Notes: a model not told the origin generated them from the letters alone. Shown: positions 1 through 5,327, counted from the first letter of the stretch. The stretch is 64,000 nucleotides of DNA from Pyxidicoccus trucidator (GCF_010894435.1 NZ_JAAIXZ010000003.1:738909-802908), one strand, 5' to 3'. Numbers and translations are program-made.

Positions 1-603
1 GAAGCGGCGCACCCGGCCCTCACCCACCACCCAGACGACGTTGCCCGAGACGGCCACGTCGGGGGGGATGGAGGAGGTGCCCAGCCGCACCACGCGTCCG
101 CTCGGCTCGCGCAGCGCCGCCCCGTCACACAGCCAGGTGCCCCGCGTGGTGCGGTCCAGCTGCGTACAGCGGGGCAGCGGCAGGACGATGGCGGAGTTGT
201 TCCCGCTCCAGTCCCCCGCCACATAGGCGCCGAGCTGCTGGACGCTGCCCACGGGGGCGAAGGCGACGAGGACGTGGTGGCGGCCGGTCGTCCGGGGCGT
301 GAAGCGGACGGTGGCAATCGCTCCGCCATGGCGCAGCATCACCTCGGAGGGGAGGATGTGGTTGCCCGGGTCGTACACCGTCGCGGTGACGCTCTCCGGA
401 AACTGGGACTCGGCAGTGTCGTCACAGGATTGGGTCTGGACGGCGGGGACCTCGAACGTCGCCTCGGCGCCCACCCGGAACGACTCCGGGCGGGGCGTGG
501 TGCCGCTGAAGATGGGCATGGCGCTGCAGGGGGAGTCGGAGCCCGAACAGCCGGAGAGGGCCAGCAGGGCTGTCAACGCGAGCAGGGGGCGGGCGGTCTT
601 CAT
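1..603 (-). CDS. Lipoprotein, C-terminal part outside window
   Basis: The gene runs off the left edge, so only the first 201 residues are visible. The start is ATG at 603-601. The N-terminus is a lipoprotein signal peptide: MKTAR, a Leu/Ala-rich core, and a lipobox ending LSGC with the acylated Cys at residue 19. The next 180 residues are Thr/Val-rich and beta-like, with paired cysteines (CSGSDSPC, and CTQ...WLC near residues 150-165), and resemble no family I can name. The 160 bases upstream (604-764) hold no gene I can support and separate it from the first tRNA cassette, which reads the other way. Function is unknown; an outer-membrane or periplasmic lipoprotein is inferred. Confidence 0.75.
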   Translation of the reverse strand, partial: MKTARPLLALTALLALSGCSGSDSPCSAMPIFSGTTPRPESFRVGAEATFEVPAVQTQSCDDTAESQFPESVTATVYDPGNHILPSEVMLRHGGAIATVRFTPRTTGRHHVLVAFAPVGSVQQLGAYVAGDWSGNNSAIVLPLPRCTQLDRTTRGTWLCDGAALREPSGRVVRLGTSSIPPDVAVSGNVVWVVGEGRVRRF

Positions 604-764
604 TGGGGGGAGGGTCGCCCGAGGTCCCTTCGGCCTGGGGGTGTGGCGACCCTCCCTTCCTCTTACCCCCATTTCCCCCGCCGGTCAGCCCCGGGGGCCG
701 GGGGTGTCCGGCGCCCGGCGGAGCTCCTGGCCGGGAGGGCAACCGGTGGAAGGGAAATCCCCCG

Positions 765-791
765 TGTCAGGCGTGGCGTTTCCGGCGCGTC
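765..791 (+). promoter_or_regulatory. ECF-like promoter of tRNA cassette 1
   Basis: TGTCAGG (765-771) is followed 16 bases later by CGTC (788-791), then 8 bases, then the block CTGAAAGGAG that carries the Shine-Dalgarno. Exactly the same words at exactly the same spacings occur at 2612-2638 and 4825-4851, while the bases between them differ. A -35-like element, 16-base spacer and CGTC -10 fit the general layout of extracytoplasmic-function sigma promoters. The identity of the sigma factor is not known, and no sigma gene lies in the window. Confidence 0.55.
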
Positions 792-817
792 ACTCTTCGC
801 TGAAAGGAGCGGTGACC

Positions 818-967
818 ATGAACACGGCGAACCTGATGAGCCCGATGAACCCCGAGCTGAACAACCTTGTCATCGGCATCGACGCGCTCCAGCCCGCCCG
901 TCTGGCCACCGCTCCTGCACCCGCGCCCGTGGGTCCCGCCGCTGGCGGTGAACCGCCCGGAACCTGA
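818..967 (+). CDS. 49-aa leader peptide of tRNA cassette 1
   Basis: This short ORF has a strong Shine-Dalgarno (AAAGGAG, 8 bases before ATG) identical to those of the two sister cassettes. The first 24 residues match the cassette 2 peptide at all but one position (MNTANL, then PMNPELNNLVIGIDAL). The rest diverges into a Pro/Ala-rich stretch, and the end is EPPGT-stop. All three peptides end Pro-Pro-Gly-X-stop, and PPG is a well-known ribosome-slowing motif that depends on EF-P. A conserved RNA hairpin and three tRNA genes follow. I infer a regulatory leader peptide; a secreted or modified peptide is possible, but no maturation enzyme is nearby. Confidence 0.6.
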   Translation: MNTANLMSPMNPELNNLVIGIDALQPARLATAPAPAPVGPAAGGEPPGT

Positions 968-1052
968 CCCGCCACGCCCCGTCACCTGACGAGGCGCGGT
1001 GAGCAGGGGCCGGGCTCCCACAGGGGAACCCGGCCTCTTGTCGTTTCCGGGT
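955..1052 (+). promoter_or_regulatory. Attenuator-like RNA switch, cassette 1
   Basis: A hairpin just after the stop codon pairs CGCC/CGTC (975-982 area) with GACG/GGCG (about 988-996). A strong stem follows, AGGGGCCGGG (1005-1014) with CCCGGCCTCT (1029-1038, one G-T). The downstream word TCCGGGT (1046-1052) can instead pair with ACCCGG (1028-1033), which would break the strong stem, or with GCCCGGA (955-961), the codons for the terminal Pro-Gly of the leader ORF. The same three competing words are kept in the other two cassettes. A ribosome paused at Pro-Pro-Gly would mask the last site. The U-run after the strong stem is weak (GTTT), so termination is not certain. Confidence 0.45.
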
Positions 1053-1071
1053 CCACGCAGCCGCAGCACAC

Positions 1072-1143
1072 GCAGTCGTGGCCGAGAGGTGAGGCACCTG
1101 AGCGCCACTCAGGAACACGCGGGTTCGACTCCCGCCGACTGCT
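1072..1143 (+). tRNA. tRNA-Gly(GCC)-like, aberrant
   Basis: A 72-base cloverleaf folds with a perfect 7-bp acceptor (GCAGTCG/CGACTGC), a 5-bp anticodon stem (CCTGA/TCAGG) and a 5-bp T arm with loop TTCGACT. The 7-base anticodon loop GCGCCAC gives anticodon GCC, and G1-C72, C2-G71 and U73 agree with glycine identity. Two things are wrong for a normal tRNA-Gly. The D arm (GCCGAGAGGTGAGGC) is of the Ser/Leu type but there is no long variable arm, and position 33 is C instead of U. No CCA is encoded. A near copy sits at 3018-3089. Confidence 0.55.
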
Positions 1144-1146
1144 TAT

Positions 1147-1222
1147 CGGGATGTAGCTCAGCTTGGACAAGAGCGCGCGCTTGGGGTGCGCGAGGTCGCT
1201 GGTTCGAATCCAGTCATCCCGA
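1147..1222 (+). tRNA. tRNA-Pro(GGG)
   Basis: A 76-base cloverleaf has acceptor CGGGATG/CATCCCG, D stem GCTC/GAGC, anticodon stem CGCGC/GCGCG with loop TTGGGGT (anticodon GGG, reads CCC/CCU), variable loop AGGTC and T arm GCTGG/CCAGT. C1-G72 with A73 is the bacterial proline identity pair. U33 and purine 37 are normal, so this is the most canonical member of cassette 1. No CCA is encoded. It starts four bases after the preceding tRNA, so the transcript must be processed. Confidence 0.85.
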
Positions 1223-1243
1223 CTCGAAACACCCTGCTTCATC

Positions 1244-1314
1244 GGGGCCATGGCTCAAAGGGAGAGCACCCGGCTGGCTTCCGGGAGATCCGGGTTCGAT
1301 TCCCGGTGGTTCCA
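1244..1314 (+). tRNA. tRNA-Ala(GGC), odd anticodon loop
   Basis: A 71-base cloverleaf has acceptor GGGGCCA/TGGTTCC, with the G3-U70 wobble that defines alanine tRNAs and A73. The D stem is GCTC/GAGC, the anticodon stem CCCGG/CCGGG and the T arm CCGGG/CCCGG. The loop CTGGCTT gives anticodon GGC, but positions 37 and 38 are both T where tRNAs almost always carry a purine at 37. The variable loop has only 4 bases. The charging determinant is intact while the decoding loop is degenerate. No CCA is encoded. Confidence 0.7.
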
Positions 1315-1320
1315 CTCGAC

Positions 1321-1710
1321 TCAAGCGGACATCGGCGTGCAGAGCTCCACGAGCACTCCGTCGATGTCCCGCACGTAGGCCACCGTCTGCCCCCAGGGCT
1401 TCTGCTTGGGAGGCTGGGCGGGCCGGGCGCCGGCCTTCACCGCGCGCTCGAAGGCGGCCTGCACGTCCGGCGTGACGAGCGCCACCTCCACTCCGGCCGC
1501 GTCCTCCTTCACCCGGTTGGGACGCACGGTGAGGCCGTTGTCCTTCGCCATGCCCTCCGCCGCGAAGGCCAGCGCCGTCGCGCCCGTCTCCATCTCCGCG
1601 TACATGTTGCTCTCGTGGAGGAAGCGGCGTTGCAGGCCGAAGGCCTTCTCGTAGAAGTCGACGGTGGCGGGCACGTCCTGCACGTAGAGGATGACGTAGC
1701 CGAGCTTCAT
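1321..1710 (-). CDS. VOC (glyoxalase/bleomycin-resistance) family protein
   Basis: The 129-residue product has the two beta-alpha-beta-beta-beta modules of the vicinal oxygen chelate superfamily. The first (residues 1-60) opens with GYVILYVQDVPATVDFYEKA, and the second (about 68-127) ends VAYVRDIDGVLVELCTP with the usual C-terminal metal-ligand Glu. Members include glyoxalase I, extradiol dioxygenases and drug-binding proteins, and the substrate here cannot be told. GGAGTGC precedes the ATG by 8 bases. It lies 88 bases downstream of an AraC-type regulator in the same direction, which may control it. It sits between tRNA cassettes 1 and 2 but faces the other way. Confidence 0.85.
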   Translation of the reverse strand: MKLGYVILYVQDVPATVDFYEKAFGLQRRFLHESNMYAEMETGATALAFAAEGMAKDNGLTVRPNRVKEDAAGVEVALVTPDVQAAFERAVKAGARPAQPPKQKPWGQTVAYVRDIDGVLVELCTPMSA

Positions 1711-1798
1711 GGTGGAGCACTCCGGTGTAGGGGTGAAGCAGCGTGCGGGGTTGTTCTCACGGTGCGCACGGGCCTGTCTTGAAGGAATCGGACAGGGC

Positions 1799-2572
1799 TC
1801 ATCCGGCGAGCGCGGTGGGGGTGACGCCCGCCAGGTCGCGGACCTCGCGCGACAGGTGGGCCTGGTCCGAGTACCCGCAGGCGAGCGCCACGGACGCCAG
1901 GTCCTCGCCTCCCCCCGAGCGCAGCAGCGTCACGGCCCGCTGGAAGCGGAGCACCCGGGCGAGCAGCTTCGGCGGCACGCCGGCCTCGTCCAGCACGTCC
2001 CGGTGCAGGGTGCGCTCGCTCACGCCCAGCGTCCGCGCCAGCTCGGACATGCGCACCTGTCCTCCCGCGGCCTGGAGCTGGCGCAGGGCCCGGGCGGCGC
2101 GGGGACGCGGCTCGCCCCGGAGCGCCGCCCGCCGGAAGGCGACGGCCTGCTGGAGGTGGGACAGGGCGTGCACCGGGGAGGGACAGTCCTCCAGCCGCCG
2201 CTGGAGCTCCGTGAAGTCCGGCGCGCAGTCCGCCACGGAGACGTTGAGCCCGCACAATTCGCGAGGGCTCACGCCGAGCAGGGGGAGCGCCCAGCCGGGC
2301 TTGAAGCGGACGCCGAAGCTCACCGCTCCGGGCGTGACGTCGACGAGGGCGAAGCGCTCCATGGGGCCGACGACGACCAGCCTCGGGTCGGCCAGCCACG
2401 TCGGGCCGCTCGCCGCGTGGAACTGGAAGATGAGGTCGGTGCAGCCGTCCGGGAGGATGCGCTGGGGACGCGTCCCGGTGCCCGCGGCGCGGGGCGGGCC
2501 GGTGAATCGCCAGAAGGCGTCCACCGCCTCCGCCAGGCAGGCGGGCGGTGCCCACTCCTCATAGCCCGTCAT
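1799..2572 (-). CDS. AraC-family transcriptional regulator
   Basis: The C-terminal 100 residues form the double helix-turn-helix DNA-binding domain of AraC/XylS regulators. The first HTH is around MSELARTLGVSERTLHRDV, and the second is around DLASVALACGYSDQAHLSRE followed by the family end signature (DLAGVTPTALAG). The N-terminal 150 residues begin with a beta-rich ligand domain containing RILPDGCTDLIFQF, as in AraC proteins with a DUF6597-type sensor. I chose ATG at 2572 (MTGYEE) because GGAGG lies 6 bases before it; a GTG 27 bases further out is possible. The start is 40 bases from the cassette 2 promoter, so this is a divergent region. The effector is unknown, and the downstream VOC gene is a likely target. 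Confidence 0.88.
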   Translation of the reverse strand: MTGYEEWAPPACLAEAVDAFWRFTGPPRAAGTGTRPQRILPDGCTDLIFQFHAASGPTWLADPRLVVVGPMERFALVDVTPGAVSFGVRFKPGWALPLLGVSPRELCGLNVSVADCAPDFTELQRRLEDCPSPVHALSHLQQAVAFRRAALRGEPRPRAARALRQLQAAGGQVRMSELARTLGVSERTLHRDVLDEAGVPPKLLARVLRFQRAVTLLRSGGGEDLASVALACGYSDQAHLSREVRDLAGVTPTALAG

Positions 2573-2611
2573 CACGTACCTCCGGCCGTCATCGCTCACC
2601 CGTCCACCGCA

Positions 2612-2638
2612 TGTCAGGGATGGATTATCACGCGCGTC
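2612..2638 (+). promoter_or_regulatory. ECF-like promoter of tRNA cassette 2
   Basis: TGTCAGG (2612-2618), a 16-base spacer and CGTC (2635-2638) repeat the words and spacing seen before cassettes 1 and 3, and the conserved block CTGAAAGGAG follows 8 bases later. The spacer differs from the other two, which argues for selection on the two boxes and not recent duplication. It lies between the divergent AraC gene and the leader ORF. Confidence 0.55.
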
Positions 2639-2664
2639 TATTTTCGCTGAAAGGAGCGGTGAAC

Positions 2665-2814
2665 ATGAACACGGCGAACCTGACGAGCCCGATGAATCCC
2701 GAACTGAACAACCTTGTCATCGGCATCGACGCGCTCGCGCTCGCTGGCCTGTTCACCGCTCTGGATGCCGCGATGCTGGGAGATATCGCTGGCGATAGTC
2801 CACCCGGACTCTGA
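2665..2814 (+). CDS. 49-aa leader peptide of tRNA cassette 2
   Basis: The ORF starts with the same MNTANL / PMNPELNNLVIGIDAL block as the peptide at 818-967. It continues as a hydrophobic, helix-prone stretch (ALAGLFTALDAAMLGDIAG) and ends DSPPGL-stop. The last codons AGT CCA CCC GGA include AGT, CCA and GGA, which are uncommon in this GC-rich genome. The final 18 bases match those of cassette 3 at 15 or more positions although the peptides otherwise differ. That favours constraint on the RNA or on ribosome pausing at Pro-Pro-Gly. Shine-Dalgarno AAAGGAG is 8 bases before ATG. I infer a leader peptide for the five tRNAs downstream. Confidence 0.6.
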   Translation: MNTANLTSPMNPELNNLVIGIDALALAGLFTALDAAMLGDIAGDSPPGL

Positions 2815-2899
2815 CCTTCCGCGCCCGTCTGACGACGAGGCACGAAGAGACCAGAGGCCGGGCTCCCAGAGGGGACCCGGCCTCTCGCTTTTCCGGGTC
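2802..2899 (+). promoter_or_regulatory. Attenuator-like RNA switch, cassette 2
   Basis: A perfect 10-bp stem forms between AGAGGCCGGG (2853-2862) and CCCGGCCTCT (2876-2885), with an inner TCCC/GGGA pairing, and is followed by CGCTTTTCC. The word CCGGGTC (2893-2899) can pair with GACCCGG (2874-2880) and so dissolve the strong stem. TCCGGGT (2892-2898) can also pair with ACCCGGA (2802-2808), the Pro-Gly codons of the leader ORF. A smaller hairpin (CGTC/GACG) lies just after the stop codon. The strong stem with four Ts could be a terminator, and the alternatives make it look like an attenuator. Confidence 0.5.
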
Positions 2900-2914
2900 A
2901 CCGCAGCACCCCTC

Positions 2915-2987
2915 GCCCCGTTCGTCTATTGGCGCAGGACACCGCACTCTCTATGCGGGAAGACGGGTTCGACTCCCGTACGGGGCA
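2915..2987 (+). tRNA. tRNA-Glu(CUC)
   Basis: A 73-base cloverleaf has perfect acceptor GCCCCGT/ACGGGGC, the Glu-type 5' part TTCGTCTA, D stem GTCT/GGAC, anticodon stem CCGCA/TGCGG and T arm ACGGG/CCCGT. The loop CTCTCTA gives anticodon CUC (reads GAG), but position 37 is T instead of a purine. The variable loop has 4 bases and no CCA is encoded. A close relative with A37 lies in cassette 3 at 5144-5217. Confidence 0.75.
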
Positions 2988-3017
2988 CTCACGCAACACA
3001 CGCAGTTCGCAGCACAT

Positions 3018-3089
3018 GCGGCCGTGGCCGAGAGGTGAGGCCCCTGAGCGCCACTCAGGAGAACGCGGGTTCAACTCCCGCCGACCGCT
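3018..3089 (+). tRNA. tRNA-Gly(GCC)-like, aberrant, second copy
   Basis: This is the sister of the tRNA at 1072-1143, with the same Ser/Leu-type D arm, the same anticodon arm CCTGA-GCGCCAC-TCAGG and the same U73. The acceptor differs (GCGGCCG/CGACCGC, one C-A mismatch) and the T loop is TTCAACT. G1-C72, C2-G71, G3-C70, C35, C36 and U73 all fit glycine identity, while C33 and the class II D arm do not. Conservation of the odd anticodon arm between two diverged copies suggests it is maintained. Confidence 0.55.
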
Positions 3090-3119
3090 CTAGCGCAGGA
3101 CAGCAGCAATCACAGACAT

Positions 3120-3191
3120 GGGGTCGTAGCTCAGCGGGAGAGCGCTCGGTTCGCATCCGAGAGGTCCCGGGTTCAATCCCCGGCGGCTCCA
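3120..3191 (+). tRNA. tRNA-Ala(CGC)
   Basis: A 72-base cloverleaf has acceptor GGGGTCG/CGGCTCC with G3-U70 and A73 (alanine identity), D stem GCTC/GAGC, anticodon stem CTCGG/CCGAG and T arm CCGGG/CCCGG. The loop TTCGCAT gives anticodon CGC (reads GCG) with normal U33 and A37. Canonical in all respects except that CCA is not encoded. Confidence 0.85.
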
Positions 3192-3229
3192 TTCAGCAGT
3201 CGCAGTTGTAGTCGCAGTCGTCGCACAAC

Positions 3230-3303
3230 GCCGCGGTAGCCCAATTGGTAGAGGCGCTGCCTTCAGAATGCAGAGGTTGCGGGTTCGAATCCCGCTCGCG
3301 GCA
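3230..3303 (+). tRNA. tRNA-Leu(CAG), short variable loop
   Basis: A 74-base cloverleaf has acceptor GCCGCGG/TCGCGGC with A73 and T arm GCGGG/CCCGC. The anticodon loop TTCAGAA gives CAG (reads CUG), with normal U33 and A37. The anticodon stem CTGCC/TGCAG has one C-T mismatch next to the loop. The variable loop AGGTT has only 5 bases, whereas bacterial leucine tRNAs are class II with a long variable arm. It is therefore either a tRNA-Leu that has lost its arm or a class I tRNA whose anticodon has drifted to CAG. Confidence 0.6.
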
Positions 3304-3326
3304 TGGCAGTTCGTAGTCTGTTTCCT

Positions 3327-3397
3327 GCTCCGGGATGCGATTGGATCGCAGCACGGCCGTCTACCGTGTGAACAGGGTTCGATTCCCTGTCGGAGCG
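3327..3397 (+). tRNA. tRNA-Asp(GUC)-like, odd anticodon loop
   Basis: A 71-base cloverleaf has acceptor GCTCCGG/TCGGAGC, D stem TGCG/CGCA, anticodon stem CACGG/CCGTG and T arm CAGGG/CCCTG. The loop CCGTCTA gives GUC (reads GAC), and the discriminator G73 is the one expected for aspartate. Position 33 is C and position 37 is T, both abnormal for decoding. It lies 18 bases from the end of the convergent gene 3416-4777. Confidence 0.6.
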
Positions 3398-3415
3398 CTC
3401 TTCCTGGCGTCAGTC

Positions 3416-4777
3416 CTACTGCGAGAAGGTGCTGATGATGCGGCACGCCTCGCACGAGACGCCGTACAGCATGCCCACGTCGGAGAAGAGGGCCTCCTCG
3501 TCCCGGACCTGACCCACGGCATGCATGGGCTCGTTGCAGCGCGGGCACGGTGGCGCCTCCGGGTACTCGACCCAGGACGGTGCTCCGCCCAGCCTGTGGA
3601 GCCGCTCCCCGTCGCTCATCATGATGCTCCGCCAGGTGCGTCCGGGTGCGAAGGCAACCGGTTGCGGCTCGGGAGGTTCCACGGTCCGGGCGTGCTGGGA
3701 GGTGCGGTCCGCTCCCATGCTCCACACCGCGCCTTCCTGGGACAACTCGATGTGGACCGTCCCGCCCATGGTGAGGCAGGTGAGGCACGTGGGCAGGCGC
3801 CCGGGCCACGGCATGCCATACGCCGCGCTGTCACCGTCGAGCTGGAGCGCGTCCACCAGTCCGCTGCCGCACTTCATGCAGGCCGCGTCGGGAATGGGGC
3901 GCCAGAGCGTTCCATGCGCTACCGGCGCCTCCGGCAGCGCGTCGTCGTCGTCGTCGTCGTCAGGCTCCTCCGGCAGTACCTCCAGGCACGCGGGCGTGAA
4001 GTTGCGCGCGAGCGTCCCGGAGGTGCGGCGCACCACGTTCGCGAGGCGCAGCCCGGTCAGGGCTTCATGCTGGGCCACCGCATCGAGTGCCCCAACCCAC
4101 GCCTCGAGCGCGCGCAGTGCCTCGTCGCGTCCGGAGCGCGCGAGCGCCAGCGCCGCCGCGGCCACCGGGTCCGCCAGCCCCATCTGCTCCCCTGGATGCC
4201 AGTCCGTGACCAGCCAGGCCATGAGGTGGGCAATGGCCCCTGAGGGCGCGTCCGTCCAGGCCAGCGACTCCAGCTCATGCTGATGGGACAGCTCACCGAG
4301 GTACGGGTGCAGGAGGGAAGGGGCCAGCTCGGTGAGGGCGGTGAATCCTTCCTCGAAGAGCCGCGACGTGCGCCGCAGCTCCATGACGCCCGCTGCCAGG
4401 CGCACGAGGTCCTCGGGGGAGAGCGTCGCGTAGTCCGACGGCTCGGTCTCCTCGCCCGGAAGGCCCAATTCCTCGAGCAGCGCCACCTCCCGCTCGTAGG
4501 CGGCATCCGACGCGTCGTGCTCTTCCTCTATCTGCGTGAGCCGGTCCTTCTCCACGCGGCCGGAGCGGTTCATCACCTTGGCGCGCTCACCCTTGCCAAG
4601 CGGGTCCGGCTTCGTCTCCACCAGCCACACGGTCATTCCTGGCTCGGGGACGAAGTCCGTGCAGGCCGACTTCCCGAAGCGGAGCTCGACCCCCTGCGCG
4701 GTCCGCAGCGTGCCGACGCCGTCCATCTTGTCGTACGTGAGGATGAGGGCGTCGGTGGGAAGCGTCAGCGAGCTCAT
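3416..4777 (-). CDS. Hypothetical protein, OB-fold N-terminus and zinc ribbons
   Basis: I do not recognise a named family for this 453-residue protein. Residues 5-70 resemble a cold-shock-type OB fold: a GVGTL strand pair, ELRFGKSACT, then PGMTVWLVET...GERAKVMN, matching the order of strands in CspA-like nucleic-acid binders. The middle (about 80-250) is helical and acidic. A run of six Asp (near 270, GTC repeats at 3945-3962) leads into a C-terminal part with three Cys-pair motifs: CMKCG with CLTC, then CPRC with CEAC. These look like zinc ribbons. It is encoded between tRNA cassettes 2 and 3 in the opposite direction. A role in RNA binding is inferred only from fold resemblance and position. 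Confidence 0.75.
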   Translation of the reverse strand: MSSLTLPTDALILTYDKMDGVGTLRTAQGVELRFGKSACTDFVPEPGMTVWLVETKPDPLGKGERAKVMNRSGRVEKDRLTQIEEEHDASDAAYEREVALLEELGLPGEETEPSDYATLSPEDLVRLAAGVMELRRTSRLFEEGFTALTELAPSLLHPYLGELSHQHELESLAWTDAPSGAIAHLMAWLVTDWHPGEQMGLADPVAAAALALARSGRDEALRALEAWVGALDAVAQHEALTGLRLANVVRRTSGTLARNFTPACLEVLPEEPDDDDDDDALPEAPVAHGTLWRPIPDAACMKCGSGLVDALQLDGDSAAYGMPWPGRLPTCLTCLTMGGTVHIELSQEGAVWSMGADRTSQHARTVEPPEPQPVAFAPGRTWRSIMMSDGERLHRLGGAPSWVEYPEAPPCPRCNEPMHAVGQVRDEEALFSDVGMLYGVSCEACRIISTFSQ

Positions 4778-4824
4778 GGGCGGAGATCGTAGGGCACGGC
4801 GGCCCCTGGACGAAACCGCCCGAC

Positions 4825-4851
4825 TGTCAGGAATAGGTGCGCCGCTCCGTC
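4825..4851 (+). promoter_or_regulatory. ECF-like promoter of tRNA cassette 3
   Basis: TGTCAGG (4825-4831), a 16-base spacer, CGTC (4848-4851) and, 8 bases on, CTGAAAGGAG are the third occurrence of the motif at 765-791 and 2612-2638. It lies in the 100-base divergent gap after the start of the gene 3416-4777. Confidence 0.55.
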
Positions 4852-4877
4852 ATTTCCCTCTGAAAGGAGCGGTGACC

Positions 4878-5033
4878 ATGACCCCGATGACGCTGACCCA
4901 CCTGAGCAACTCCGACCGTCGCGATGACCTCGTCCGTGGCTTCACCGTTCTGGCCGCGGACCCCGAGCCGGAGCCCGAGCTCGACTGGCTGGACGGAATC
5001 GCTTCCTTCCGTGACAGCCCACCCGGATTCTGA
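4878..5033 (+). CDS. 51-aa leader peptide of tRNA cassette 3
   Basis: The upstream region is the same as for the ORFs at 818 and 2665 (AAAGGAGCGGTGACC before ATG), but the peptide body has diverged: MTPMTLTHLSNSDRRDD, then an acidic PEPEPELDWLDG segment. The end DSPPGF-stop is retained, written with codons AGC CCA CCC GGA TTC TGA, nearly identical to cassette 2 at base level. Keeping the end while the body changes suggests that translation through the final Pro-Pro-Gly, and not the whole peptide, is what matters. Four tRNA genes follow after the conserved hairpin. Confidence 0.6.
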   Translation: MTPMTLTHLSNSDRRDDLVRGFTVLAADPEPEPELDWLDGIASFRDSPPGF

Positions 5034-5121
5034 GTCTCCGCGCCCCGTCTGCTGACAGGGCGCGATGAGGCCAGAGGCCGGGCTCCCACAGAGGGGACCC
5101 GGCCTCTCGCATTTCCGGGTC
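5021..5121 (+). promoter_or_regulatory. Attenuator-like RNA switch, cassette 3
   Basis: A first hairpin right after the stop codon pairs CGCGCCC (5039-5045) with GGGCGCG (5058-5064). The strong stem pairs AGAGGCCGGG (5073-5082) with CCCGGCCTCT (5098-5107). CCGGGTC (5115-5121) can instead pair with GACCCGG (5096-5102), and TCCGGGT (5114-5120) with ACCCGGA (5021-5027) in the leader's Pro-Gly codons. The layout is the same as in cassettes 1 and 2, with a weaker T-run (ATTT) than cassette 2. Confidence 0.5.
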
Positions 5122-5143
5122 CCTTCCTTCGCAGCACCTCCAT

Positions 5144-5217
5144 GCCCCGTTCGTCTATTCGGCGGAGGACACCGCACTCTCAACGCGGAAAGACGGGTTC
5201 GAATCCCGTACGGGGCA
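5144..5217 (+). tRNA. tRNA-Glu(CUC), second copy
   Basis: A 74-base cloverleaf has acceptor GCCCCGT/ACGGGGC, Glu-type TTCGTCTA, T arm ACGGG/CCCGT and anticodon loop CTCTCAA (anticodon CUC, A37 normal). The anticodon stem CCGCA/CGCGG has an A-C mismatch beside the loop. It is closely related to 2915-2987, but the loop-37 base and the stem differ. No CCA is encoded. Confidence 0.75.
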
Positions 5218-5238
5218 CTCCATGCAGTTGCTGTGTCT

Positions 5239-5312
5239 GGTCCTGTAGCTCAGCGGATGAGAGCGCTCGGGTGCGAACCGAGAGGCCGCAGGTTCGATTC
5301 CTGCCAGGGCCA
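5239..5312 (+). tRNA. tRNA-Arg(GCG)
   Basis: A 74-base cloverleaf has acceptor GGTCCTG/CAGGGCC, D arm with the Arg-type GGATGAGAG (A20), anticodon stem CTCGG/CCGAG and T arm GCAGG/CCTGC. The loop GTGCGAA gives anticodon GCG (reads CGC) with normal U33 and A37. Bacteria normally read CGU/CGC with tRNA-Arg(ACG) edited to ICG, so a GCG anticodon is unusual. A tandem copy follows 15 bases downstream. Confidence 0.8.
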
Positions 5313-5327
5313 CATGTCTTGAATTCA

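Noticed and set aside
2853..2898. Simple Rho-independent terminator after the short ORF
   Set aside because: It may terminate, but calling it only a terminator would leave the tRNAs without a promoter. The competing pairings conserved in three copies also point to a switch.
3945..3962. GTC trinucleotide run as a microsatellite or regulatory repeat
   Set aside because: It is in frame on the minus strand and encodes a run of Asp residues within the protein 3416-4777.
818..5033. RiPP precursor peptides, with tRNAs serving a tRNA-dependent maturation enzyme
   Set aside because: No LanB-type dehydratase, PEARL, radical SAM or transporter gene is present in the window. The conserved part is the ORF end and flanking RNA. 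A leader-peptide role fits better, though a distant enzyme cannot be excluded.
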